64,000 nt of DNA from Neoarius graeffei. Taxonomy: Eukaryota; Chordata; Actinopteri; Siluriformes; Ariidae. Position numbers and translations under genes: made by a program. The stretch lies in contig NC_083570.1 of the NCBI RefSeq assembly GCF_027579695.1, positions 98,628,963 through 98,692,962 on the forward strand. Reading direction: 5' to 3'. The notes under the pieces are model-generated. The model had not been told where the DNA came from, did not search any database, and saw only the letters and a list, made by a program, of their open reading frames with translations. Positions 19,891 through 30,012 of the stretch are shown here, in pieces. The number at the start of each line of letters is the position of its first letter. Within the stretch, counting starts at the first letter, position 1.

Positions 19891-20618
19891 CACTACGTTC
19901 ACACTGCAAGGCTTAATGCTCAATTCCGATTTTTTTGTGAAATCCGATTTTTTTGTGAGCTCGTTCACATTAACAAATATATGCGACTTGTATGTGATCC
20001 TCAGTATGAATGAAAAGCGACCTAAAAGTGTTCCGCATGCGCATTGCAGGATACGACGACGTCACACGCAGTGAGCATGGCCAGTGTTTACGGAAGTAAC
20101 CTAAAGTTTCCTGTGTATGACAGTAGCCAGCATGGAGTACCTGGCGATGATGCAGTTGTTGTTGCGACGGAGCCAGAACATGCACAATAGCCTGATGTTA
20201 AGGAGGAGGTTGAGAAGGAAGAGGGCAAGGGTTTTGGCTCAGGCGTTCTGCGGGGTAGTGACTGCAACCTCCGTTCAAAGGAACGTGTGGGTGCGGAGTC
20301 GCATTGATGTCATATGCGCCATGTTGTTGTACCTTTTTTTGAGAGACCCGCCGCCTACTTCAGCGCAGAATAGTGACGTTTGTGGCTTGTTGATGACGTG
20401 TAAGTCGGATGAATGCGACCTGGCGGTTCAGACTGAAGCCGCATATGAAAAGATCGGATAGGAATCGGAATTAGGACCACATATCCAAACGGCCTGGGTC
20501 GGATTTGAAAAAAATCGGATCTGTGTCGTTCATATTGTCAATAAAAGATCGGATACAGGTCACATATGGGCGAAAAGATCGGATTTGAGTCACTTCAGCC
20601 TGCAGTGTGAACGTAGTG
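19891..20618. mobile_element. PIF/Harbinger-like non-autonomous element
   Basis: The ends are CACTACGTTCACACTGCAAG and CTGCAGTGTGAACGTAGTG, flanked by TTA (19888-19890 and 20619-20621). The unfilled site is intact in the left palindrome arm at 6854-6856, which proves insertion and the 3-bp duplication. Mirrored GATCGGAT motifs fill both ends. A TTA duplication fits PIF/Harbinger; CACTA elements also duplicate 3 bp, so the superfamily is likely but not certain. The 114-codon frame at 20117-20461 is Arg-rich (RRRLRRKRARV) like Harbinger N-termini but is not a full transposase. Confidence 0.82.
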
Positions 20619-20771
20619 TTAGACCACCACCTCTGTTCAGTGATGGCTGTTCCAGGTTAACAAAAATGGCTTCTTTAACTTCTCGCTCATACCAACGATC
20701 CTTTCTGACTAAAATGCATATGTTGCAATCCTGAAATGAGTGTCCTTTGTTGTTAAGATGAACATAGACAG

Positions 20772-22640
20772 TAGGGCTGCTCAATATTGGAAAAAATCAA
20801 TATCACGATTTTTTCAGTAAATATCGATATCGCGATTTTTAAAACGATATTTATACACCTTTTTTTAAAGCCCTGATCATCAACACCTGAGGCACCGGGC
20901 CACATTTTTATAGTACAGGCCTCATAGGCTACCTGTCAACCCTTCCCGTTGTACCCTGAAACGCCTTTTACTTAAACTATTTACTGTGCAAGCGCGTACT
21001 TTGCATAGGTCCTATAGCCTGCACAAGGCTCACGTTCTCCTCACTCAACATTTCCGATCACAGAGGATGGAGCCAGCGCCGGTATTACCAGTGATTACTG
21101 CGTAACGTCCACACTGGCTCGTAGCCAGCCAAGGATAAAATCTCTCTCTCACACACACACTACAACGTAAGCTTGTGTGTTGTTAAGACACCAACATTAA
21201 AACACGCACACACACGGACTGGCCATTGGGAGTAGCGGGAGTTTGTGGGCCGGCGGAGGAAAAAAAAAAAAAAAAAAAAAAAAATTGCGCGCTGGCCTTT
21301 AATATGATAAGCAATGTTAACAGTTTCTTAAAGAAACAGTTAACATTGCTTATCATATTAAAGGCCAGCGCGCAACTGTTTTGTTTTTTTTCTCCGCCGG
21401 CCCACACTGAACCACCGGGAAAACTCCCGCTACTCCCGATGGCCAGTCCGTGTGTGAACACGCACAATATAGAGACAAGTCCTTAAGAATTAACATACAT
21501 GAAAATAGCTCAGCGGCATGTAAACATTCCCTGAAAGTGTAGGTGGCACTGCGGCTAGATGCTACGTGAAATGGCACAAGGCAAACACCATGCTTCGCTC
21601 AGTCAACAGACAAAATCCACAAACCCAGTAGTCCTCCTACTACTGTGGGTTAGTGTTCTGTGGCCAAAAACACCCTACGCACAGTCATTCCAAAACATCC
21701 CCACTAGTTGCAGGTTATGTCTCAAATACAGATATGCGTTGTGGATTAAGCGATCTATTTTCAAGCATCAGGCTTCTCTTCCTTCATCTTCCAAATGTGG
21801 ACTCCGCTATCTTTCTGGCATGTCAGCATTGAAATACCATTTGCAGAGATATTTCACTCGCCATTAAGAAAAGTAAAAGCAACACATGATTAGGGCTACA
21901 TGATTAGCAGGGGGACACCGTTTTAAGCGCACGGAATTTTAAAAACAATGTAATTACATCTGAGTCCGTCTACATCGCGCAATAAACCCGTCCTTAGCAG
22001 AACCTACTTCAAAGCATGATGCTAGCTGCAGATGCACAAGTCAAAATCAAATGAACCCAAGTAAACATGCCGCGGCGGGCAACATTAATAACCAAATTGC
22101 CTTACCTTAAAACGCTGCCTTGACCACAGGACGACTCGCAATTATTCCACTTAAATCCACACGGTTTAACACATCTAACACAGCTAGCAAGCTGGATATG
22201 TGCTAATATTGTTGTGCTTGTTTTCTTCCGTAGATGCCATTTTTACATTACCCAGTCCCACATCCAAAAATATGACGTAAATATATGTTAATTGTATTAT
22301 TATAACTATTAGCAAGCAAATCAAACATTAAGAAATCAATATATCAAATCACCCGACACGTATGAAAACAGAAGAACTGATTTTTTACTGTTGCGGAGAT
22401 ATCGCGGGAGTAGAATGGATGACATATGCAAGGCTACGGTGTGCCTTAGGGGACAGAAGGGTTCGTTTTACCTTACTGTCACGTCAATGTTATTGTTGTT
22501 TTATTGCCATTGTAGAAATATTGTGCACGTCCCTTTCGACAAATGACAAAAACTCGTTTCATATCGATATTATGCATTTTGATATCGTTTGACACCAATA
22601 TCGATATCGTGATAAAAATACGATATATTGCACAGCTCTA
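20772..22640. mobile_element. hAT-like element, 1.87 kb
   Basis: The ends TAGGGCTGCTCAATATTGG and ATATTGCACAGCTCTA are inverted partners and are flanked by an 8-bp duplication ATAGACAG (20764-20771, 22641-22648). The empty site CTGTCTAT is seen in the left arm at 6704-6711. Subterminal ATCGATATCGCGATT motifs are typical of a common fish hAT family. No transposase frame; a foldback unit lies inside at 21208-21460. Confidence 0.88.
21208..21460. repeat. Foldback palindrome with ~125-bp arms
   Basis: The two halves meet at about 21332-21337 (GTTTCTTAAAGAAAC) and mirror each other outward through CAATGTTAACAG, AAGGCCAGCGCGCAA, CCGCCGGCCCACA and ACTCCCGCTACTCCC to CACACGGACTGGCCAT/ATGGCCAGTCCGTGTG. 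The right arm has lost part of the A run and has a few extra bases. The tips resemble the ends of a small DNA transposon, so this may be a hairpin element inserted in the hAT copy. Confidence 0.8.
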
Positions 22641-23397
22641 ATAGACAGCAGAGTCCTGGCCTGAGGAACCGGCTCTCCTGTGTTGAGCCATGTGCCTGTG
22701 AAGCGGTTGTTTTGTTTCCCAATATACGAGTCCGTGCATTCCTCACTGCACTGAATTGCATACACTACGTTGTCCTGCTTGTGTTTGGGTATTCTGTCCT
22801 TAGGGTGGACCAGTTTCTGCTTCAGGGTATTGCTGGGTCTGAATGTTGTGTTTGTCGAAGATCCTTCTGAGTTTCTCAGATAGACCAGAAATGTAGGGAA
22901 TGACAATGTTCTTGCGTTTGTTCCTGTTATCTTCCTTGTCCGTTATGTTCCTTTTTCTGCTCTTTCAGTGACTCACAGGAGGACGGAGAGAACCAACAAC
23001 CCACTGATCACCCCAACGACTCTCGAGGCCGTTCACACCCAGCCCCCAGTGACCCACACCAACAGGATGACTCAACGATACCTTAGGATTGCTTTTCATC
23101 CATGAGAGGATAAATACCTGATACTCCCCATTAGTCAAACAGAACTGAAGAAGCCTTTCGGATGAGAGGTGAAACGTCTTCAAGAATCTTCAAGCAAGTC
23201 CAGTTGCTCTCTTTTACCACCCACAGTTTACTAGGACCTGGATGACTGAGAATCTTCACAGACATGTAACCTTTCTTTTCTTTTCTTTTAATTACACAAC
23301 ACTGGGGAACACAAGTAAAACTAGATAGTTGACCACTAGATGGAGACATTGGCCAAAGAAAGAAAAAAAAATGAGCGGTTCGCCACCTCCTATATAT

Positions 23398-23429
23398 GGG
23401 GGATTAGCTCAAATGGTAGAGCGCTCGCT
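23398..23429 (+). pseudogene. tRNA-Ala 5' half (nt 1-32) before element E copy 2
   Basis: GGGGGATTAGCTCAAATGGT continuing to GAGCGCTCGCT is exactly nt 1-32, ending at the same base as the copy-1 junction (11979). Element E sequence follows at 23430. Confidence 0.92.
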
Positions 23430-23455
23430 GCGCATAGGCAGGGGCCCAATCTTTG

Positions 23456-23540
23456 AGATGTCCTTGGGAGGCTGAATGAAGTGAAGGCCAAAATTACAAA
23501 CACCTTTGGCTCTGTCCTCAAGATGGACTCCACGAAAAAG
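23456..23540 (+). CDS. Element E protein, exon before the core
   Basis: The frame reads DVLGRLNEVKAKITNTFGSV then LKMDSTKK and stops at the donor AAAAAG|GTATTG (23540). It joins in phase with the next exon at 23655 (ITKKLSG). The 5' end of the exon is cut by the element junction. No domain is named; it leads into the candidate catalytic part. Confidence 0.65.
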
Positions 23541-23654
23541 GTATTGCATCCCTCTTCAAATCCGAAATGGTCATCACAATGTGACGTGTGAATTATCTCA
23601 GTTTAGTAATATTTGAACTGACAGAGTTTGATCCTTATTGCCTTTCCTCAACAG

Positions 23655-24390
23655 ATCACCAAAAAGCTGTCTGGTGCCGCTGCAGGTACAGCTGCTTGGT
23701 GTACAAACGTGGGAAATGAGTACGGCCAAGTACTCACTTCAGTCCTGACGGCCTCCGAGGGACATGCTCTGGATGGGATGGCAACAGGCCTAATGAAGCG
23801 GTACAGGGAGGCAGGTGTAGCTCCACCCGACATTATGTATGTGGACAGAGACCGCTGCAGTGGGGCAGTGAACAGGATGTTTGCCGACTGGGATGAGCTC
23901 CAAGTGCGCCTTGACGTGTGGCATTTCATGCGCCGCTTTGCCGCAGGTGTCAACACAGAGGCTCATCCCCTGTATGGCATTTTTATGATGCGCCTGTCCA
24001 AGTGCATCTTTGAGTGGGATCCCGAGGATGTGTCTGCTCTTCGTGAAGCTAAGAAGAGTGAGCTGGCGGCGAGGGAGTTGGCGCTGCACTGTCGGAGGAG
24101 GACCAGGGGCGTGGAGGAGACCTCCAGACTGCTTGAAGCATTGATCAGTCTGTTTGACAGCCCAGCTGGGAAGGACACTCTGGGTGTTCCTCTGCTCGAC
24201 CACGAACGGATCCAGGGAATATGGAAGGATCAGAAGAAGCACGTGGCCTGCATCCAGGACCCAGACTTCCCCCTCTACATTAAAACGGGCACCCTGAAGA
24301 AAGGCGACGTGGTGCTCAACTGCTACAGGTGTGCCCGTGGCTCCACCTCCCTGGAGTCTTTCCATCTTCACCTGACTAGGTTTATCCCAG
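23655..24390 (+). CDS. Element E protein, candidate transposase core
   Basis: Acceptor TCAACAG before 23655, donor CCCAG|GTATTT at 24390. About 245 residues, open throughout. Notable motifs: GTAAWCTNVGNEYGQVLTSV, PPDIMYVDRDRCSG, DELQVRLDVWHFMRRF, CRRRTRG and GSTSLESFHLHL. An Asp in MYVDRD followed about 25 residues on by LDVWHFMRR parallels the Asp and the C/W-x-x-H-x-x-R pattern of MULE- and hAT-type RNase H-fold transposases. That parallel is my inference; no known family name is certain. Copy 1 lacks this exon. Confidence 0.72.
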
Positions 24391-24439
24391 GTATTTACTT
24401 TCTTTTTTTTTGGGGGGGGGGGGGGGGGGGGGTACTTTA

Positions 24440-24846
24440 TTAATAGTTTGATATGACTTCTTGTGGCGGCCCAAAGGGCGTGTCTTGGTTTTTCCGCCCT
24501 CCTGCTTTTTTTTGTGTCTTCTCAGGTGTGCAAGATGTAGCCGATTAGGCTGACGAGGGACGCGTGGGTCCACCTGATGCTCCTTCAAAATGACCTGGCT
24601 CTTTTTTCTACGTAGGCGAGAGCAGCGAGGGCAAGACGACATCCTTCTCAGTGCCTCCCGTTCAATCTTGAGCGGCGTGCCTCTTTGAAGGACTTTAAAG
24701 TTCATATTCTGGCTTTTGTTTTGTTTCACTCTTTGGTTGAATTTGTAGCGCTGGCTTTGAAAAGTAAAATGAGTGAACTGGCTCCATGCCTCCTCTACAT
24801 TATTTCTCACTTGTGATGTGAGCGTAACACTCCTTTTGTAATGCAT
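24440..24846 (-). CDS. Antisense frame inside an element E intron, unknown
   Basis: This 154-codon frame (with its tail running into the poly-G at 24411) lies on the minus strand within the intron 24391-24947. It is strongly basic and holds RRMSSCPRCSRLRRKKSQ, a possible half zinc ribbon, then QVDPRVPRQPNRLHLAHLRR. It does not look like intron drift: composition is protein-like and there is no low-complexity run until its end. It could be a second E gene or the tail of another element. Copy 1 lacks it by deletion. Confidence 0.4.
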
Positions 24847-24947
24847 GTCTGGTTGTAATGGAAATTGTGTTATAACAGGAGGAGCATGGCATATAATTCT
24901 GTGACCTGGGGTCCTGACTTTTTTGTGTTCATGTATTTATCCATCAG

Positions 24948-25012
24948 GAACCAGTGCCAGCGCCTCGCATTTCCAGGCGTATCTTCTGGAAGGACTGATG
25001 CGCTGGAACGAG
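24948..25012 (+). CDS. Element E protein, cut copy of the 69-codon exon
   Basis: It follows the acceptor TATCCATCAG and reads GTSASASHFQAYLLEGLMRW then NED, identical to copy 1, before the inversion breakpoint joins it to the minus-strand N-terminal region (CACGCAGGATATTTC, shared GACCA at the joint). Confidence 0.75.
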
Positions 25013-25566
25013 GACCACGCAGGATATTTCTTGGAGCACCGCTTGCACTCCAGGTACTCAGTTGCAAGGTCATACCACCCGTCTATGTCCAGGACCTTGC
25101 GCACGGTCCTATACAGTCCGGCTGCTGTAAGGCTGTACTTTTGGCATGATGGACGCACGCAGACTAGTGGGTACCTCCACATCTTGTGAGGCATCCACAG
25201 GAACAGGGGGCGACAGAAGAATTGATTAGGTGACGCCAGTGGCTGGGTGTGAATGAGGGTGGGCTGAGGAGGAGGCCACCACAGCTTCAGCTGGGTCACC
25301 AGCTCGGTTTCCCAGTCTTTGGGTTCGCCTTGAACAGTGTGTGGCGAATCCACTCCTGTTGGAAGGGAGGAAGATGGTCCTTCCAGTGAGAGGGGAGATC
25401 CACCGGTGGCTGTGGCTGAGCAACTTCTACTGGAGGAGGCATGGCGGCTATTGGAGGAGGCATGGTGGCTGTTGGAGGAGGCATGGTGGCTGCTGTTTGC
25501 AGCTGTGTCTCACACTCTTGTGTGGCACGCACAAGTTCCTCATCGTTGGCCTCAGAAGGGCCTGGA
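25013..25566 (-). CDS. Element E protein, proline-rich and Cys-cluster exon
   Basis: Minus-strand exon after the acceptor TTGTGCTCCAG (exon from 25566). It reads PSEANDEELVRATQECETQL, a TMPPP repeat (four near-copies), LPPFQQEWIRHTLFKANPKT and then YPLVCVRPSCQKYSLTAAG and ECKRCSKKYPAWS. Conserved Cys in CVRPSC and CKRC suggest zinc binding. This links the N-terminal part to the Cys cluster and shows what copy 1 has lost. The frame shifts once near 25320 (WETELVTQLKLWW is in another frame). Confidence 0.6.
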
Positions 25567-25670
25567 GCACAAATAGTAAAATTGTTAGGTAGGCCTACAG
25601 TTACACACAGACAAATGTACACAGAGACAACACACAGACATGAATGTATGGAAGATGGTGCTTGCTTACC

Positions 25671-25751
25671 ACAGAGGAAGCGCAACTGTTGGGGAATGGG
25701 TTCTGGGCGCCGATGTGCAGTGCTGGAGCCAGACAATTGCGGTGCTGGAGC
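25671..25751 (-). CDS. Element E protein, small exon
   Basis: Flanked by a long pyrimidine tract and TTTCAG (exon from 25751) and a donor CTCTGTG|GTAAGC (25671). It encodes about 27 residues (APAPQLSGSSTAHRRPEPIP and QQLRFLCG). Predicted from splice signals and from the open frame only. Confidence 0.5.
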
Positions 25752-25845
25752 TGAAAAAAAAAAGACCGGAAAGGTAAGGCAAAATGATTAACGCAACATA
25801 CTGCATGCATGCATATTAACAGTTGGTGAATACTGAAAACCACTT

Positions 25846-26640
25846 ACAGGGTTTCACAGGTGACAAGTTTTTTGGCCAGCTGTGAGGGAGGCAAGTGTTT
25901 GCCACGTGCCAGCAGAGCTTTTACAGAGGCAGGCATCCGTGGACCCGTTTGGATGGTGGTAGGTGACGGGGCAGGAGAAGAGGCGCTGGCACTGGAGGCT
26001 GGAGATGGCTGATGCTCCCTGGTACTGGTACCCTCAGCTGACAATATATGCCTCGAAAAGGGCCATGTTGGTGTTGGGCCGTGCATTTGACTGTAGCACG
26101 TACCTGACGAGTTTCTGGGCCCCGTGGCTCTGGTCCTCGTGCACCTCTTTCAGAGAGCGGCCCTCAAAGTCTCCAAACTCCAACAACAAACAGCCCGTGT
26201 CTCCTGTTGCCTGCGCTTGAGCCTGAAGCTCTTTCTTCTTGGCGTATTTCTCCACTTCTCCAGGCAACTCTTTAATGTGCGATGTGTACTGAAGAAACAG
26301 TGGCTTATTTTCTGACAGAGGGTTTGGGAGTGCTGTTTCATTGGAAATGCTATGCAGCAAGGCTAATGCGTAGCCAAGCGAGTTCTCCAGAAGCCAAATG
26401 AATCTCTGACCCTGGTATTTACCAAACTGTAGCAGACAGTGAGCCAACACCAAAAACTGGTCAGATGGATCTCCCCCATTGCTCCTGACAAAGTTGGATG
26501 CCTCCTTCAGTACCTCCTCTTTGGGTTGGGCCCTTGCAGACACTTTGTTTTCCACGCGCTTGGCCTCGCTCGTGGGTGCCATGAGGAGCCGGGCTGATGT
26601 GGCTCACTGCCGACGGAAAACTGGATACGCATGCATTTTC
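25846..26640 (-). CDS. Element E protein, N-terminal exon
   Basis: The first coding exon, after the acceptor CTTTCTTTCAG. The upstream ATG is followed after ten codons by TGA; the next ATG (26582) gives MAPTSEAKRVENKVSARAQP. It continues FGKYQGQRFIWLLENSLGYA, LLLEFGDFEGRSLKEVHED, RPNTNMALFEAYI, then, in a shifted frame, EGTSTREHQPSPASSASAS to TCETL before a GTAAGT donor. FGDFxGxSLKE is the conserved N-terminal signature of this protein type as I recall it. Function unknown. Confidence 0.62.
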
Positions 26641-27303
26641 TGAAAGAAAGTGAACATAGGCTGTTAGCTGTAGTCATCTTCAAAACAACTATACTACAAT
26701 AAATGTATTACGCCATGTAATTTAATTTAATGTAATTTCTACTGATTACTTGTCTACCCTTACTCTTAAAATAGCTGGACCTGTATGGGGTAGTAGTAAA
26801 TCATGTAATGATTTAACCAGCTGGCATGCATTCTACTGAAGTGTGGGATTACAACATTGATTGCCTTCCCCCATGCTTAATGGCAGTGGACAAAAGACGG
26901 CATTCCAATGTTGGAAAAACACGACCCATCTACATAATTGCCCATCACAGGTGATAGAAAATAATGACCACCGAAACTTCTCACAATAGCCTTATTTTCT
27001 CATTGTCGTTAATGAGTTTCTCCTCATGACCGCAAGATCTCGTAATTAGGCGACTGTAAAGACTGTTTCTTTTTTAACACGAATAAAATAAAATCTGCCA
27101 TTTTCGATATTCAAACCGCTTGAGACATTAATATGACGGAATATACTAGAGCAGGGGTTTTCAAAGTGTGGGAGAGTCAGCCCCCCCTCGGAGAGCAAAT
27201 AAACAACAGCGCCCCCCTTACAATTTTTGTTGTTGCTATACTTAATGTTCCATTCGTATTAAAAGAAAATGGTTGTTGTACACATTTTTTTCTTTTTCAC
27301 ATT

Positions 27304-27549
27304 TTAAACATCTGTGCTTTTTAAAACATCTTGTTTTACACATTTTAAACATCTCATAGCATCGTTAGCTAGCACCTCTTGGCAGACAACACACTGTGGC
27401 AGTGGAGCATCTTCAGATCCAGTCCATGAAAATCCAAACTTTAAATAATCGTGGTCATACTTCCTTCTTTTTCCAGTCCCCCAGGATTCTGCGGGCCTTT
27501 TTTGTGATTGTTGCGGGCTAAAATGTCTGATGTTGCGGGAGGTTTCCAA
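27304..27549 (-). pseudogene. BED-type zinc finger exon of a Charlie-like transposase
   Basis: The frame holds KRRKYDHDYLKFGFSWTG, then PQCVVCQEVLANDAM, the typical N-terminus of Charlie/ZBED-type hAT transposases with the first two Cys of the BED finger. The His pair and the catalytic domain are missing. The residues before KRRKYD come from nested repeat sequence. Non-functional. Confidence 0.75.
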
Positions 27550-28524
27550 AAAAATTGCGATGAAAGTTGCGGTGTTTTTTAGGTTTTTGTTGTGATTACA
27601 TTGCGGGAGGAAGTGAAAGTTGCGAGAAATTGTTGCGATTTTCTCTTTTTGTGATTAAAATTGAGTGATATGTTAAATATTAAGTTATTACTGAAAAACT
27701 ATTGATTACAAAAACAAAGACACTGTGAAATGGTCCTATAAACAACTTTATCAATATAAAAGATTACCAGGACTACAAAAATGCAGAAAAATAAGCTTTA
27801 CTTATCCAAATGCCCCTGTTGGTTCAAAAGGTAAAGTGCAGAGAACCTCACAGCACAACATGAAGTTACCTTAAAATGTAATATAAATGCCTCAGCTTTC
27901 ATGTAAGAAAAAAAAAAACTTAATACTAGTACCGTGTGCAGGCAGTCTCTCCTGAAGACTAAATTAAACAATAATTATAAACTAATAAAATAAATGGCTC
28001 AGGCTTCATAGAAGAAAAAAAAAAAACAATTGGAACAGAATCTCACAGTATGATGCTGAAGCTGCCTAAACAATGGAAAATAAAATACCATTTTGGCAAA
28101 AATGTTGGCATCCATTAATTTCTTGTATTAAGTAAAAATAATAATAATAATAAAGTGCACACAGTGCTTCACTGTAAACACAACACACTTTCAGGAACAG
28201 AATTTAAGCCTACAGAAACACTGACTCGCACATCATGCAATGTTGCCAGATACTGCTGACGTTTTCCAGTCCAAAATATATTCAAAACCCGCCAAAATGC
28301 ACTTAAAACCGTCAATCTGGCAACACTGCGCGCATGCTGCTTCTCTTGAACATAGACATCCGGAAGTAAGGCGGAAGGAAGTTTGTCGACGGCACCTCAA
28401 GACGACGCCAACGATTGGTCAAATTTGCGGGAAAGTTGCGGTGATTGGATATAATTGCAACACCGCCCTGAATTCGCGGGGATTGGTTGAATTTGCGCTG
28501 AAGTTGCAAATCGCAACATCCTGG
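27481..28524. mobile_element. Possible TIR element (TTGCGG-rich) in the hAT copy
   Basis: CCAGGATTCTGCGG at 27481 and GCAACATCCTGG ending 28524 look like inverted ends, and both sides are rich in TTGCGGG/AGTTGC motifs (27500-27630, 28425-28515). No target duplication could be seen; A runs and AT-rich filler lie between. Confidence 0.5.
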
Positions 28525-28599
28525 AGGCTGTTTTTTTGCTTGGCCGTCTCCTCACTCCCTGTAGCTTTAGGGACTAAAAATCGATCCATTTTGTCTCTT

Positions 28600-29105
28600 G
28601 CTGCGTTCATGTGCTCTGGGAAGATGATGTTTTCCAGTTGGGAAGTGGTATTTACCAGTGTGTTGTGTTCACATGCTTTTGTTGTTGTTGACAAATTAAA
28701 GATGGTGGACCAGATTCAAGTTAGCAATAGTTAGTTAGCTATCGTTAGCAATAGCGTCTGCTCTGGATAGGTAAAAACAAACCATAACAACACATTTTTA
28801 AAGGAAACGGATTTCTAACGTATTATATTACACTTGTTAATGACGCAACATTGCATAGACACCAAAAACTACCCACTAGTACTAGTAAAAAAAAACTTTA
28901 GTAGCGTACAATGCTTAGCATTCAAGTGTCTTGTACCGCTCGCCGCCATGTTGAAAAGGTTAAAGTTCATCTCATCTCGGCAACTCGTGTATCAAAATTT
29001 TCTACGAGTTGCCCAGTGGAAAATACCACAAGAGGGGGCGTTCATGTGTGCTTTCCATGTCGGCGTTTGGTATTTACCATAATTCCCATAGCACATGAAT
29101 GCAGC
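28600..29105. mobile_element. Small TIR element in the hAT copy
   Basis: GCTGCGTTCATGTGCTCTGG (28600) and its partner AGCACATGAATGCAGC (ending 29105), with inner mirrored TGGTATTTACCA, mark a ~0.5-kb element. No gene. Confidence 0.6.
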
Positions 29106-29953
29106 ATCTCACGTTGCGCCCCCCCCCCCGAAGAACTCTGGCGCCCCCCACACTTTGAAAAGCCCTGTACTAGAGCATACATCAACGTCACACATTCTTC
29201 TGTTTACTCGACATTCGGTAGCACTGTTTACAGTCTTTACATCTGCACATTCCTCATTGAATCGGCTAAACCATGGTCGGTTTTAAAACAAATAAACCGT
29301 TTTGAGTACATACAAATACATTTCAGTACGCAGTTTGCCTTTTACATTTAATCGGTTTAGTCTGATTAAACAAATGCGACAATTTCCCCCTTCCTCATAC
29401 AAGTAAGCCAGATTCCAGGTGGGCAGGCTGTTTGTTTGACCATTTAACCCGTTTTCACCAGAAATGAAGCACAACAACAAATGTTAAACCGTTTGGGTTT
29501 AATATCTTTTCGTATAAGTAAGAGATTTCCTTTACAGCCACCTACGTTAATGGTAGTCAATTACCACAGGCAGAAGAACAACACCGTGTATCACGAAACT
29601 TTACGAATTTTACGCTCAGCATTTTATGTAAAATCAAGAATCAGTAGCGACTACATTTCTCCGTATCATCCACCAAAAATCTCAAAGTTCCATATACATT
29701 TACCGAGGAGAAATGCAAGTCCACTTACCTCGCTGAATCGCTGTGATGTTCCGATCACGAATGACAAGAGAAAGAGCGGGCAGGGCCTAAAGTAAGCCCA
29801 GGGGAGGCAACCTCATTGGTCAAAAGTAAGCCCACTGGCCCAAAGTAAGCCCATGGGAGGCAACCTCATTGGTCAAAAGTAAGCCCATGTCGGACCTGAT
29901 TGGCCACTGTGGGCTTACTTTGGGCTTACTTTAGCGGTAACAGTGAGACACAG

Positions 29954-30012
29954 TACCGGCTGAGTTTAAATGACGTATTTTTAAAGGCTTTTCATAGGTT
30001 TTGCTTCCGACA
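29954..30012 (+). repeat. Copied tRNA/brd8 upstream flank
   Basis: CCGGCTGAGTTTAAATGACG through ATTTTTAAAGGCTTTTCATA matches, reversed, 44173-44230, the stretch between tRNA-Ala and brd8. Element E joins it inside the GGCCGGAAGT-like site. Confidence 0.8.

Larger units (their letters stand above)
18540..23290 (-). mobile_element. Penelope-like fragment (right-arm copy), split by three insertions
   Basis: The mirror of 6080-8222. It is opened by the TIR element 18803-19801 (shared with the left arm), by the Harbinger-like element 19891-20618 and by the hAT element 20772-22640 (both absent from the left arm). The endonuclease region is in pieces at about 19802-19890, 20619-20771 and 22641-22930. 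It is a broken fossil. Confidence 0.83.
5883..23429. repeat. Giant palindrome with ~4.1-kb arms swollen by insertions
   Basis: The left arm 5883-9990 is repeated reversed in 10153-23429. Taking out the insertions in the right arm (SINE 10419-11968, element E 11980-17048, Harbinger-like 19891-20618, hAT 20772-22640) leaves about 4.06 kb that aligns end to end with few differences. The centre (9991-10152) holds a 3' half of tRNA-Ala and the right end of element E. The left arm has two intact tRNAs; in the right arm both tRNAs are split. Confidence 0.9.
27152..29167 (-). mobile_element. hAT (Charlie-like) element in element E copy 2
   Basis: The ends CAGGGGTTTTCAAAGTGTGG and CACTTTGAAAAGCCCTG are flanked by the 8-bp duplication TACTAGAG (27144-27151, 29168-29175). 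The empty site is seen in the broken E copy near 42588-42605 (reversed). A BED-type first exon remains (27304-27549). Two further TIR units (27481-28524, 28600-29105) appear to be nested in it. Confidence 0.88.
23430..29953. mobile_element. Element E copy 2, internally inverted
   Basis: It starts beside nt 32 of tRNA-Ala with GCGCATAGGCAGGGGCCCAA (sharing GCCCAATCTTNGAG with copy 1) and ends GTGAGACACAGTA at 29953. The block 23456-25012 carries the core exons on the plus strand, while 25013-26640 carries the N-terminal exons on the minus strand: the gene has been broken by an inversion at 25012/25013. The C-terminal exons are absent. A hAT element (27152-29167) sits in the noncoding right part. 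Confidence 0.8.

Noticed and set aside
20117-20461. Host gene in the Arg-rich 114-codon frame
   Set aside because: It lies wholly in a TIR element that is absent from the other palindrome arm.
11980-29953. Element E as a Polinton or other virus-like element
   Set aside because: No polymerase B, packaging ATPase, integrase or capsid-like protein is visible; the gene looks like a single transposase-type protein.
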